Assembly (NCBI GenBank): GCA_044357775.1
Contig: JBIKOX010000069.1
Coordinates: 1 to 13,366, forward strand
DNA from: UBA4416 sp044357775
GTDB lineage: Bacteria; Bacteroidota; Bacteroidia; B-17B0; Aurantibacillaceae
DNA: 13,366 bases
Direction: 5' to 3'
The translations under genes were made by a program, and so were the position numbers. A model generated the notes under the pieces. That model ran no database searches and had not been told where the DNA came from. It worked only from the letters and a program-made list of their open reading frames with translations. Shown here in pieces: positions 1-8,015 of the stretch (position 1 is the first letter of the stretch; every line of letters begins with the position of its first letter).

Positions 1-271
1 TGCCATTAAAAAATCTCAATTCACCATATACTATTATTTTTAAAGGAGTGCCGCAACCACTGTAATTTTGTTGATTTGTTATACTTATAGTATGACCTGC
101 CTGAATAACAATAGAATCTCCACAAGCTGGAACCGCAGGCGCATTCCAAGTTGATGCCGTACTCCAATTACCAGAAGCAACCGACTTATGAGTTAATGCG
201 AATAGTGAAGACGTAAAAAAAAGTATACAAATAATAAAAGCGCTTATCATATTTATTTTTTCGTTTTTCAT
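1..271 (-). CDS. Secreted protein, N-terminal fragment (cut by window edge)
   Basis: Ninety codons of an open frame start at ATG 271 and run off the left edge without a stop. The product begins with charged residues (K2, E4, K5), then a hydrophobic stretch at about residues 8-25 ending in SSLFA. This is a typical Sec signal peptide, with cleavage plausible near residue 25. The mature part contains GNWSTASTWN (34-43) and a GDSIVIQAGHTISI segment (51-64). In Bacteroidota this pattern is frequent at the start of large exported, often type IX-secreted, beta-helical or adhesin-like proteins; that placement is family knowledge, not proof. Two cysteines (C50, C73) lie in the mature part. An alternative in-frame ATG at 250 would remove the charged N-terminus, so 271 is preferred. 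Function unknown; the C-terminal sorting domain that would support type IX secretion lies outside the window. Confidence 0.8.
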   Translation of the reverse strand, partial: MKNEKINMISAFIICILFFTSSLFALTHKSVASGNWSTASTWNAPAVPACGDSIVIQAGHTISITNQQNYSGCGTPLKIIVYGELRFFNG

Positions 272-749
272 GATTTAATTTTTATTGGTTTAGAATTTTC
301 AAATAAATAGTTTACGTAAAATTATATACGCAACGAGGCTATTTTTATGCTCCCAATCAAGCTATGTGTTGACGGTTATCATAACTAACTAATTGCTTAG
401 AATTAAATCCTTGGAGTTGTTTCAAATCATTGAGAATAGATTTACAAATTGTTTTAAAAAATAATTTAAAAAAAACAATATTCCGTAAAACCTTCATTTT
501 AAAAGGAAAAGTCATACTAACAGTGCACCATTCATATTCACTTAAACACAAATAGTTTATTTAGTTAAAATAAATTTTAACATAATATGTAAAATAAAAC
601 CATGGTATATTTTCTACATAAAATCCAATTAAGGAAATCAATTTGGAAGTCGTTATAAATCATAGCTTTCTTAAACTATAGACACTAATTTAGTTCAAAG
701 AATATTTTATTCAGTCATTCACTTGATCTACACAATAAATCTGTATAAC
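272..749. other. Intergenic gap between divergent genes, no recognised content
   Basis: This gap of about 480 nt separates the minus-strand secreted protein from the plus-strand SDR gene, so promoters for both should lie here. It is very AT-rich. I found no exact TAnnTTTG box, no convincing hairpin, no tRNA-like structure and no ORF with recognisable features. A minus-strand frame at 357-551 starts with TTG and resembles no family I know. Confidence 0.6.
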
Positions 750-1508
750 ATGAAAAAACTAGAAAACAAAACTGCTATCATAACAGGAGCGGCATCAGGA
801 ATGGGAAAAGCGATTGCTCAATTATTTGCAAAAGAAGGTGCGAATATAGTAGTGGCAGATATACATAAAAATAAAATTGATGAAGTTGTAAATTCAATTA
901 TAAAAGATGGCGGCAAAGCAATAGGTTTAGTATGCAATGTTGCAAGCGAATTAGATATTACTAATCTAATAGAACACACCATCAAAAAATTCAAAACCTT
1001 AGATATTTTGGTTAATAATGCGGGCGTAATGGATGATTTTATGCCAATTGATTTTGTGACCAATGAATTATGGGATCGTGTCATGGATGTAAATTTAAAT
1101 GGTCCGTTTTATGCATGTAGATTATCCATTCCAATAATGCTAAAACAAGGAAATGGTAATATTATTAATATTGCATCCGTGGGTGGCTTATTTGGTTCGC
1201 GGGCTGGCTTGTCGTACACCACCTCTAAACATGCATTAATTGGACTTACAAAAAATATAGGATTTATGTATGCACAAAAAGGAATTCGTTGCAATGCCAT
1301 TGCCCCCGGTGGTGTTAATACAAATATTGGCAAAGACATGAAACCAAATAAATTTGGCTATGAACGTTGTGTATCTGGAGGAAGTAATATGCCTCGCACT
1401 GGCGAAGCTAATGAAATTGCTACTACCGCATTATTTTTAGCGTGCAACGATTCAAGTTTTATCAATGGTGCCGTAATTACAGCAGACGGTGGTTGGACAG
1501 CCTATTAA
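750..1508 (+). CDS. SDR-family NAD(P)-dependent oxidoreductase
   Basis: This is a classical short-chain dehydrogenase/reductase of 252 residues, the usual length for the family. Visible elements in order are the glycine-rich cofactor motif TGAASGMG (12-19), an acidic residue at the end of beta-2 (D37, which generally favours NAD(H) over NADP(H)), NNAG (89-92), and the catalytic tetrad N115, S143, Y156 and K160 (YxxxK). PG (186-187) and the C-terminal GAVITADGGW signature (240-249) follow. The Rossmann fold is cytosolic and the enzyme should oxidise an alcohol or reduce a carbonyl; the substrate cannot be read from sequence, and relatives include sugar, polyol and 3-oxoacyl reductases. The frame is open to a TTG at 723, but ATG 750 puts the N-terminus where SDRs normally begin. 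The next gene follows 71 nt downstream on the same strand, so co-transcription is possible but not shown. Confidence 0.93.
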   Translation: MKKLENKTAIITGAASGMGKAIAQLFAKEGANIVVADIHKNKIDEVVNSIIKDGGKAIGLVCNVASELDITNLIEHTIKKFKTLDILVNNAGVMDDFMPIDFVTNELWDRVMDVNLNGPFYACRLSIPIMLKQGNGNIINIASVGGLFGSRAGLSYTTSKHALIGLTKNIGFMYAQKGIRCNAIAPGGVNTNIGKDMKPNKFGYERCVSGGSNMPRTGEANEIATTALFLACNDSSFINGAVITADGGWTAY

Positions 1509-1579
1509 TTTATAAATGAAATATGACTTAACGGAATTATTTATCTGCAATCAATCATTTATTAAGTTAACTTGCAAAC

Positions 1580-2203
1580 ATGTCTGACTATTCGGGCTTA
1601 AATAAGCCATTGGAAAAAGACTTTGAAATACTAATTGCAAGTTTTATTGAAAATAAAGTAGGAATATCTGCCAATTTTTTAAAGAATGATTTAGCAGAAA
1701 ATCTAAAAATTAATTTACTTTCATTGCTTGAACAAAAATTAATGTTTGCAGCAGGAACAGGCAATGAAGAAAAATTAATACACAATAACTCAGTTAGAAG
1801 CGACTCAATTTATTGGTTAGATAGAAAACATGATAATAAATTTGAGAATGAATTTTTTGATCATATTGAAGATTTTATTCGATATCTTAATCACAGTTGT
1901 TATGCTGGTATTACAGGATATGAATTTCATTACTCGCTATACGAAATTGGTAGCTTTTACAAAAAACATTTGGATCAATTTCAAAATAATCAAAGCAGGC
2001 AATACTCCTTAATAAGTTATCTAAATAACGATTGGAAAGAAGAAGATGGAGGTAATTTATTAATTCACCAATTAAATAATAATCAAGAAATTTCGCCAAC
2101 TCAGGGCAAAACTGTTTTTTTTAAAAGTAATGAATTAGCCCATGAAGTATTAATAACACAACAAAGGCGCATGAGCATCACCGGATGGTTAAAAAAAGAT
2201 TAA
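1580..2203 (+). CDS. 2OG-Fe(II) oxygenase, prolyl-4-hydroxylase-like
   Basis: The 207-residue protein has the double-stranded beta-helix signature of 2-oxoglutarate/Fe(II) dioxygenases. The iron triad HxD...H is H130, D132 and H188, and the conserved basic residue that binds the 2-oxoglutarate carboxylate is R197, nine residues after the distal histidine. Typical P4Hc/SM-20 context surrounds these: FYKKHLD (126-132), EEDGGNLLI (154-162) and RRMSITGWL (196-204). The N-terminal ~100 residues are less conserved. The expected reaction is hydroxylation of a protein or peptide side chain (often proline), coupled to decarboxylation of 2-oxoglutarate, in the cytosol. The target is unknown; homologues act on translation proteins or are uncharacterised. 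It lies 71 nt after the SDR gene and converges on the minus-strand coiled-coil gene, with only 14 nt between the two stop codons. Confidence 0.88.
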   Translation: MSDYSGLNKPLEKDFEILIASFIENKVGISANFLKNDLAENLKINLLSLLEQKLMFAAGTGNEEKLIHNNSVRSDSIYWLDRKHDNKFENEFFDHIEDFIRYLNHSCYAGITGYEFHYSLYEIGSFYKKHLDQFQNNQSRQYSLISYLNNDWKEEDGGNLLIHQLNNNQEISPTQGKTVFFKSNELAHEVLITQQRRMSITGWLKKD

Positions 2204-2217
2204 GACTATAACGAAGA

Positions 2218-2556
2218 TTAATCCTTAGCTAATACTCTTTTTACATCTTGAATGGCATGTGATAACTTCTTTTTTTGTTCACGAATTTCATCCATTGTAT
2301 CCGCTTTTCCAAGTGCCAATTGCAATTCTAAATGCTCTAATTTTGCTTTCAAATGATTATAAGTTTCTTTCCTATCATCTACAAAAGCATTTACTTCCGA
2401 CTTTAAATGCTGAACACTTTTTTTAGCGGATTTTTTAATATCTTCAAACTTATCAGAAAGTTCAGCTTTGCCTAAAGCACTTTGCACTTGTAATTCTTCT
2501 AAATTTGTAGCTGCATTTTTTAAAAATGTAACTACTCTGTCTCCAAAATGATCCAT
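2218..2556 (-). CDS. Small internally duplicated coiled-coil protein, function unknown
   Basis: I do not recognise this 112-residue protein as a named family. It is highly charged, almost without proline or glycine, and predicted by eye to be nearly all helical. It is built from two copies of one unit. Residues 18-42 and 72-96 align without gaps, 54 residues apart, with 12 of 25 identities including a shared ALGKA core. A lysine-rich helix linker lies between them. There is no signal peptide or membrane segment, so it is probably cytosolic and may form a helical hairpin or dimer. It is the third minus-strand gene after cphA and the CDGSH gene, 92 nt behind the latter, with small hairpins in the gap, so it could be co-transcribed or expressed separately. 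A structural or granule-associated role would fit the neighbourhood but is only a guess. Confidence 0.75.
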   Translation of the reverse strand: MDHFGDRVVTFLKNAATNLEELQVQSALGKAELSDKFEDIKKSAKKSVQHLKSEVNAFVDDRKETYNHLKAKLEHLELQLALGKADTMDEIREQKKKLSHAIQDVKRVLAKD

Positions 2557-2614
2557 ATTTTATTTTTTTAGAACACTAAGTTAATGATAGTGCCTTCCGT
2601 AAAATATGATATTA

Positions 2615-2652
2615 CAGCTTGTTAAAGCTGATAGTTATCATTAAATAACTAT
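2615..2652 (-). terminator. Two adjacent small hairpins after the CDGSH gene
   Basis: On the minus strand the 3' end of the CDGSH gene runs into two stem-loops. The first has 8-bp arms ATAGTTAT/ATAACTAT (2631-2638 and 2645-2652) with a 6-nt loop and overlaps the stop codon. The second has 6-bp arms CAGCTT/AAGCTG (2615-2620 and 2625-2630) with a 4-nt loop. The stems are AT-rich and no clean U-tract follows, so this would be a weak terminator or RNA-processing/stability element at best. Confidence 0.25.
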
Positions 2653-2870
2653 TTCTTTGGAGGCAATGCAAAAGCAGTTGCTTCATGGTCAAAATTACCA
2701 TTATGGGCGCCATCGCAAAAAGGTTTATTTTTTGAAAGACCACAACGACAAAGCGAAACAATTTCTCTTCCACCTAAATCATAATTATTTCCTGCTCTGT
2801 CAACAATTTCAAAGTCACCTTCTAATTTTATTGAGCCATTATTATTTATTGTAATTTTTGTTTTTGACAT
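2649..2870 (-). CDS. CDGSH iron-sulfur domain protein (mitoNEET-like)
   Basis: This 73-residue protein carries a complete CDGSH zinc-finger-like motif, CRCGLSKNKPFCDGAH (41-56). It supplies the characteristic three-Cys/one-His ligands C41, C43, C52 and H56 for a labile [2Fe-2S] cluster. The length is typical of bacterial single-domain members. There is no signal peptide or membrane anchor, so it should be a soluble cytosolic electron-transfer or cluster-transfer protein; its partner is unknown. Its ATG lies 18 nt after the cphA stop, which makes co-transcription with cyanophycin synthetase likely. CDGSH proteins are common in Bacteroidota in many contexts, so the linkage may be incidental. 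Confidence 0.93.
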   Translation of the reverse strand: MSKTKITINNNGSIKLEGDFEIVDRAGNNYDLGGREIVSLCRCGLSKNKPFCDGAHNGNFDHEATAFALPPKK

Positions 2871-2888
2871 TTTTATTTTTCTTAAAAA

Positions 2889-5504
2889 TTAAACTCCTCT
2901 TTCTTTATCTAAATAAGATTGAACAACTTCAATCGCGTTATCAATCACATCACTTAAAGCTGTAATAAATGTTCCTGGTTTTGCTAATGATAAGGCATGT
3001 TTTAAAGCCTCTACTTCTTTAGGAATATATTCGTAAGATTGATTTGGATTTTGTTCTTGAATTCCTTCTTCTAATAATTTCACAATATCATCTGCTTGTC
3101 GGCCTCTTAAAAACTTATCCTGACGAATAATAATATGATCAAACATTTGCGCCGAAATTCTTCCCATATCTCTAATATCATCATCTCTTCTATCACCTGT
3201 GCCAGTAATAATTCCAATTTTAAGTGGGGAATCAATCGTTGATAAAAACTCTTTAATACCTCTAAATCCATCGGCATTATGAGCAAAATCAATCATCACT
3301 TTATATTCCTTAAAATCAAAAATATTCATTCGACCTGGTGTTTGCGCTGCCGAAGGAATAAATGTTTCTAAACTCATTTTAATATCTTCAATTGTAAAAC
3401 CGTAAACGTATGACGCTAATGTTGCGGCTAAAACATTATAAATATTAAATGTTACTTTGCCTCCAAATGTTAATGGAACATGAGATGCTTTTTCAACTCT
3501 AAATTTCCAATCACCTTTTTTAATTGTGATATAACCATTTTCATAAATGGCAGCAATTCCGTTTTTCTTGCAATGCTCTACAATTACAGGATTATTTTCA
3601 TCTAAACTAAAATAAGCTATTTTACAATCCGTGGTTTTAGAAATAGAAACACAATGTTCATTATCTGCATTTAAAACTGCGTAACCATCGCGTTTTACGG
3701 CTCTGGCAACAACGCCTTTAACATTAGCCATATCTTTTAATGTATTAATATCCGATAAACCCATATGGTCTTCCTGAATATTAGTTACAACAGCTACATC
3801 ACATTTACCAAAACCTAAACCTGACCGCAAAATACCACCACGTGCTGTTTCTAAAACTGCAAATTCAACGGTAGGATCTTTTAATATAAATTCAGCGCTT
3901 ACTGGACCTGTTGTATCTCCTTTTGTTAACATAGAATTTTGCACGTAAATACCATCCGAAGTTGTAAAGCCAACTCGGAAACCGTTATTTTTTACAATGT
4001 GTGCAATTAAACGCGTTGTGGTTGTTTTACCATTTGTACCTGTAACTGCAATAATGGGTATACGACATGATTTGCCAGTAGGATACAACATATCAATTAC
4101 AGGAGCAGCTACATTACGAGGCAATCCATTTGCTGGTGCTAAATGCATTCTAAAACCTGGAGCAGCATTCACTTCTAAAACAACACCACCAGTAACTTCT
4201 AATGGCTCGCTCAAATTAGTTGCCATAATATCAATACCACAAATGTCTAATCCTATAACACGCGAAATGCGCTCACAAATAAAAATATTATGAGGATGAA
4301 CAATATCGGTTACATCGGTTGAAGTGCCTCCTGTGCTTAAATTAGCCGTGCCTTTTAAATAACATTGTTCACCCTTTTTTAAAATAGTGCTAAGGGTGTA
4401 ATTATATTTAGCAAGTTGCTCATCTGTTTCTCTATCAATACTAATTTCAGTTAATACGTTTTCATGTCCGTAACCTCTGCGTGGATCTTTATTTTCAATA
4501 TCAATTAATTGTTGAATTGTTGAAACTCCATCTCCAATAACATGAGCTGGTTCGCGCAATGCGGCAGCAATAAAACGATTATTAATGACTAAGATTCTAA
4601 AATCAAAACCGGTAATAAATTTTTCTACAATAATTTTACGTGAATATTTTTTAGCATGTTCAAAAGCAGCTTTTGCTTCTTCTAAGGTTTTAACATTAAT
4701 GGATGCTCCTTTGCCATGATTGCCATCTAACGGTTTAAATACTAACGGAAAACCAACTTTTTCAATTACCTCTTCAACTTCCGATTCGTACATTATACAC
4801 ATTCCTTTTGCAACCGGTATAGCCGCCTCTTGCAACATTTTTTTGGTTTCATCTTTATTGCTAGCTAAATCTACAGCAATAGAAGATGTTTTATCGGTCA
4901 TAGTTGCACGAAACCGAACTTGGTTTTTACCATAACCTAATTGCACCAACGACTCGCTATTTAAACGAATAAAAGGTATATCTCTAGCAACAGCTTCATC
5001 AACTATACTTCCGGTACTTGGCCCAAAACGTGATTTTTCACGCATTTGACGCATCAATTTTATGTCTGCTTCTAAATCATAATCAGTTCCATCAACTAAT
5101 GCTTCGGCTATTTTTACAGATGCTTTTGCTGCATAGGTTCCAACATTTTCTTCCATGTACGAAAAAACCACATGATACATTCCTGGTGCACCGGTGCCTC
5201 TGGTGCGACCAAATCCACATTCCATGCCTGCTAAAGTTTGTATTTCTAAAGCAATATGCTCCACTACATGACCCATCCAAGTACCTTCCTTTACACGCTC
5301 AAAAAAACCTCCGGCATACTCCTTAGAGCATCTGTGTTTAACCATTGACGGAATAAGCTTTTCTAAACGATTTGCAAAACCATCTATTTTATTTGTTGGC
5401 AACTCTTCTAATTGTTCAATATCAAGCTTCATTACAATTAGCTTTTTTCTAAAATTAGACCAATAGTTTGGGCCGCGAAGGGTTTTAATTTCAATAATTT
5501 TCAT
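2889..5504 (-). CDS. cphA: Cyanophycin synthetase, CphA1 type
   Basis: The enzyme polymerises Asp and Arg into multi-L-arginyl-poly-L-aspartate, using one ATP for each backbone Asp and one for each side-chain Arg. The 871 residues match full-length CphA1. In order: an N-terminal domain (about 1-160); an ATP-grasp domain (about 200-475) with KPLDGNHGKGASI (257-269) and LEVNAAPGFRMH (443-454), which adds Asp; and a Mur-ligase-like domain (about 482-871) with P-loop GTNGKTTTT (489-497), NIQEDHMG (575-582), DFAHNADGF (739-747) and TGTGDRRDDDIRD (767-779), which adds Arg. The N domain retains HxxEH (H79, E82, H83), the metal-hydrolase motif reported in some CphA1 enzymes to generate primers. The frame extends upstream to a TTG at 5543, but ATG 5504 begins MKIIEIKTLRGPNYWS, the normal family start. 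It is divergent from cphB and heads a likely minus-strand transcript with the CDGSH gene. The similar MurE-like ligases lack the N-terminal and ATP-grasp parts, so the identification is firm. Confidence 0.97.
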   Translation of the reverse strand: MKIIEIKTLRGPNYWSNFRKKLIVMKLDIEQLEELPTNKIDGFANRLEKLIPSMVKHRCSKEYAGGFFERVKEGTWMGHVVEHIALEIQTLAGMECGFGRTRGTGAPGMYHVVFSYMEENVGTYAAKASVKIAEALVDGTDYDLEADIKLMRQMREKSRFGPSTGSIVDEAVARDIPFIRLNSESLVQLGYGKNQVRFRATMTDKTSSIAVDLASNKDETKKMLQEAAIPVAKGMCIMYESEVEEVIEKVGFPLVFKPLDGNHGKGASINVKTLEEAKAAFEHAKKYSRKIIVEKFITGFDFRILVINNRFIAAALREPAHVIGDGVSTIQQLIDIENKDPRRGYGHENVLTEISIDRETDEQLAKYNYTLSTILKKGEQCYLKGTANLSTGGTSTDVTDIVHPHNIFICERISRVIGLDICGIDIMATNLSEPLEVTGGVVLEVNAAPGFRMHLAPANGLPRNVAAPVIDMLYPTGKSCRIPIIAVTGTNGKTTTTRLIAHIVKNNGFRVGFTTSDGIYVQNSMLTKGDTTGPVSAEFILKDPTVEFAVLETARGGILRSGLGFGKCDVAVVTNIQEDHMGLSDINTLKDMANVKGVVARAVKRDGYAVLNADNEHCVSISKTTDCKIAYFSLDENNPVIVEHCKKNGIAAIYENGYITIKKGDWKFRVEKASHVPLTFGGKVTFNIYNVLAATLASYVYGFTIEDIKMSLETFIPSAAQTPGRMNIFDFKEYKVMIDFAHNADGFRGIKEFLSTIDSPLKIGIITGTGDRRDDDIRDMGRISAQMFDHIIIRQDKFLRGRQADDIVKLLEEGIQEQNPNQSYEYIPKEVEALKHALSLAKPGTFITALSDVIDNAIEVVQSYLDKERGV

Positions 5505-5614
5505 GATACCTGTAATTTTTCTCAATTTAAAGTTTTTTTTCAAATAAATTGATTTCTGTTTAAAATAAAGTTAAAATATAATTTGGTTAAGTTAAATTAT
5601 AAAGACTAGAAAGT

Positions 5615-5622
5615 TAAATTTG
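5615..5622 (+). promoter_or_regulatory. Possible -7 box upstream of cphB
   Basis: TAAATTTG matches the Bacteroidota -7 consensus TAnnTTTG and lies 20 nt before the cphB ATG, a sensible distance for a short leader. No TTTG or TTG is present at the usual ~19-nt spacing upstream; the nearest TTTG (5582-5585) is 29 nt away. The 138-nt divergent region (5505-5642) must also hold the cphA promoter, for which I see no clear match. The call is weak because such boxes arise easily in AT-rich DNA. Confidence 0.3.
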
Positions 5623-5642
5623 TCATATAAATTTTTTAAAAA

Positions 5643-6518
5643 ATGAGTAATCCAAAAGGTAAATTAGTCATAATAGGTGGCTCAGTAGATAGAGGAAGTT
5701 TTTCGGAAAGTGAAGCAGACTTAAAAAGAAATTTAAAATTTTTTGAGAAAGGAATTTTAAAACGAATTACTACCGAATCTATAAAAAATAATGAATCACG
5801 ATTTGAAATTATTACTACCGCATCAAGTATTCCGGAAGAAGTTGGAGAAGAGTATGTAAAAGCGTTTGCTCAATTAAACGTATTAAATGTTGGTGTCTTA
5901 AATATTAAAACACGAGAGGAAGCAAACTCAACCGAAAACATTGAACGACTAAAAAATGCAGACGTTGTGATGTTTACTGGTGGCGATCAATTACGCTTAA
6001 CTGCAATATTTGGAGGAACAACCTTTCATCATTTATTACTTGATAAATATGAAAATCAGAACTTCCTTATTTCAGGAACTTCTGCCGGTGCTGCTGCAAG
6101 CTCAAATAACATGATATATCAAGGAAGCAGTAGTGAGGCGTTGCACAAAGGCGAAGTAAAAATTACAGGTGGTTTAGGTTTTATTAATAATGTTATTATC
6201 GACACTCATTTTGTTCAACGCGGACGCATTGGCCGTTTACTATACGCTTGTGCAAGTAATCCAATTAATTTAGGAATTGGATTAGGCGAAGATGCTGGAT
6301 TACTTATCACTGATGGTACTAGCATGGAAGCCATTGGCTCAGGATTAATTATGCTAGTAGATGCGACACATATGCGTAATACAAGCATAAGTGACGTAGA
6401 AATGGGTGCGCCTGTTTCAATTGAAAACTTAACTGTACATGTGATGGCATTAGGAGACCATTACGATTTAAAACATAAAAAATTAACAATTAATTTACCC
6501 AATACACTGCAGGAATAG
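5643..6518 (+). CDS. cphB: Cyanophycinase (peptidase family S51)
   Basis: This is a cytosolic exo-acting serine peptidase that hydrolyses cyanophycin to beta-Asp-Arg dipeptides. The 291-residue protein has the family motifs KLVIIGGSVDRG (7-18), MFTGGDQLRL (110-119), the nucleophile elbow SGTSAGAA (144-151, S147), DTHF (187-190) and GLGEDAGLL (213-221). The presumed triad is S147, H189 and E216. Spacings from the serine (+42 and +69) equal those I recall for Synechocystis CphB (S132, H174, E201). Most of the described substrate-pocket residues are also in place at the same offset (Q116, D187, R193, R195, R198), but the usual Gln before the catalytic His is Thr (T188). There is no signal peptide, unlike secreted extracellular cyanophycinases. 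It is divergent from cphA and followed 16 nt later by a glycosyltransferase gene, probably in one transcript. Confidence 0.97.
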   Translation: MSNPKGKLVIIGGSVDRGSFSESEADLKRNLKFFEKGILKRITTESIKNNESRFEIITTASSIPEEVGEEYVKAFAQLNVLNVGVLNIKTREEANSTENIERLKNADVVMFTGGDQLRLTAIFGGTTFHHLLLDKYENQNFLISGTSAGAAASSNNMIYQGSSSEALHKGEVKITGGLGFINNVIIDTHFVQRGRIGRLLYACASNPINLGIGLGEDAGLLITDGTSMEAIGSGLIMLVDATHMRNTSISDVEMGAPVSIENLTVHVMALGDHYDLKHKKLTINLPNTLQE

Positions 6519-6534
6519 TTGTAACTGATTAGTT

Positions 6535-7974
6535 ATGAAAAAAAAACTATTACTCAATCCTCATACTCCATTTTGGCTAATTGCAATTAGCATTTTAATT
6601 ATTCTTACTGTTCCTACTTTAATTAAAGATGGCATGTTTATGGATGGAATGCTTTATACGAGTGTTGCCCATAATTTAGGTAATGGCATTGGAACATTTT
6701 GGTTTCCGCAATTTAGTTTACACAATCTTGCCGGACTAAATGCATTTCACGAACAACCACCTCTAGTATTTGGAATTCAAGCTATTTTCTTTAAACTATT
6801 TGGAGATAGCCTTTATGTTGAAAGACTGTATACATTTATAGCAATGGGCGCTACAGCTTTGCTTATTAATTTATTATGGAAAGAGATTTATAGCAATAAT
6901 GAGTCTTATAAAAAAATGGGCTGGTTACCTATTATTTTATGGATTACAATCCCAGTTTGCTTTTGGTCTTATTCTAATAATATGCATGAAAATACAATGA
7001 CTATTTTTACATTAACTGCTGCAATATTAATTTATAAATCATTTAGAATTGCAAGTTCGCCCATTAAATTTTGGATACTTGCCGGCATTTTTATTTTTAT
7101 GGCTACATTAAGTAAAGGCCTGCCTGGATTTTTTCCTATAATAATACCATTTTTATATTGGCTTACAACAAAACGAATTTCGTTTTCTAAAATAATTTTA
7201 CCTACAGTAATTATCACATTTGTTCCTCTCATAATTTACACAATTTTATTTTTAATACCAGAAAGCAAGGAAAGCTTATCAACTTACTTATTTAAAAGAG
7301 TTTTACATCGAATTAATGAAGTACCAACAGTATCAAATAGATTTTATATTTTACAGCGCCTTTTTATGGAATTACTTCCTCAATTTGCATTAGTAATTAT
7401 TTTTTTATTAATTGCAAAAGCAAAAAAATTACAAGCAAACTTATCACAACAATGGCAAGAAGCTATTTTATTTACAACTATAGGTATTGCCTCCTCACTG
7501 CCATTAATGCTGACCTTGGTACAAAAAGGATTTTATTTTGTTCCCTCTTTGCCTTTTTTTGCAATTGGTTTATCAATTTTTATAACGCCTGTTATTGCTG
7601 CTTTAATTGAGCGAATTGAAACTCAAAGTAAAAACTATAAAATACTTTTAATACTATCTGCATTTTTATTTTTAAGCACTTCAACTTTTGCTTTGCTACA
7701 AAAAGGTAAAATCAGCAGAAATAAAGAATTACTAAATGACGTCTATAAAATTGGATCAATAGTTCCAAAATTTACAACAGTTTCTATTCCGCCCGAAATA
7801 TGGGCTCAATGGGACTTACAATGCTATTTAATTCGCTATTATACTATTAGTTTAGATGTAAATTATAAAAATACATACTGTATTATTTACAAAAATAGTA
7901 ACACCGATTCACTTAAGAATTTCAAAAAAATTAATATACAAACGTTAGAATACGATCTTTATAAAAAGAAATAA
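6535..7974 (+). CDS. GT-C family integral-membrane glycosyltransferase (ArnT/PMT-like)
   Basis: This 479-residue polytopic membrane protein begins with a hydrophobic segment (13-30). A loop follows with DGMFMDGMLYTSVAHNLGNG (32-51), the acidic-residue motif typical of the first periplasmic loop of PMT/ArnT-type enzymes, and then HEQPPL (72-77). Further hydrophobic segments are at about 100-115, 129-145, 155-168, 178-192, 198-211, 219-242, 280-294, 310-328, 335-358 and 368-386, with a short soluble C-terminal tail. SKGLPGFFP (193-201) matches the conserved KGP-type loop of the family. Such enzymes transfer a sugar from a polyprenyl-phosphate donor to lipid or protein on the periplasmic side. 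Donor and acceptor cannot be inferred. The start lies 16 nt after the cphB stop, suggesting co-transcription, although a functional link to cyanophycin is not obvious. Confidence 0.88.
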   Translation: MKKKLLLNPHTPFWLIAISILIILTVPTLIKDGMFMDGMLYTSVAHNLGNGIGTFWFPQFSLHNLAGLNAFHEQPPLVFGIQAIFFKLFGDSLYVERLYTFIAMGATALLINLLWKEIYSNNESYKKMGWLPIILWITIPVCFWSYSNNMHENTMTIFTLTAAILIYKSFRIASSPIKFWILAGIFIFMATLSKGLPGFFPIIIPFLYWLTTKRISFSKIILPTVIITFVPLIIYTILFLIPESKESLSTYLFKRVLHRINEVPTVSNRFYILQRLFMELLPQFALVIIFLLIAKAKKLQANLSQQWQEAILFTTIGIASSLPLMLTLVQKGFYFVPSLPFFAIGLSIFITPVIAALIERIETQSKNYKILLILSAFLFLSTSTFALLQKGKISRNKELLNDVYKIGSIVPKFTTVSIPPEIWAQWDLQCYLIRYYTISLDVNYKNTYCIIYKNSNTDSLKNFKKINIQTLEYDLYKKK

Positions 7975-8015
7975 AGGATGTGATGCTAGTTATTTCATAA
8001 AAAATTTAACATGCT

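Noticed and set aside
357..551. 64-codon minus-strand frame between the secreted-protein gene and the SDR gene
   Set aside because: It starts with TTG (first ATG at 515), has no recognisable motif or ribosome site, and sits in AT-rich DNA where such frames arise by chance.
723..749. Nine-residue N-terminal extension of the SDR from TTG 723
   Set aside because: Family members begin a few residues before the first beta strand, which ATG 750 provides.
3997..4293. Plus-strand frame opposite cphA
   Set aside because: It is antisense to strongly conserved ATP-grasp and P-loop coding sequence; the frame is a shadow of cphA. The other antisense frames at 4720-5326 are likewise shadows.
5505..5543. 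Longer cphA N-terminus from TTG 5543
   Set aside because: The extra 13 residues are lysine-rich and unlike family N-termini, while MKIIEIKTLRGPNYWS at 5504 is the usual start.
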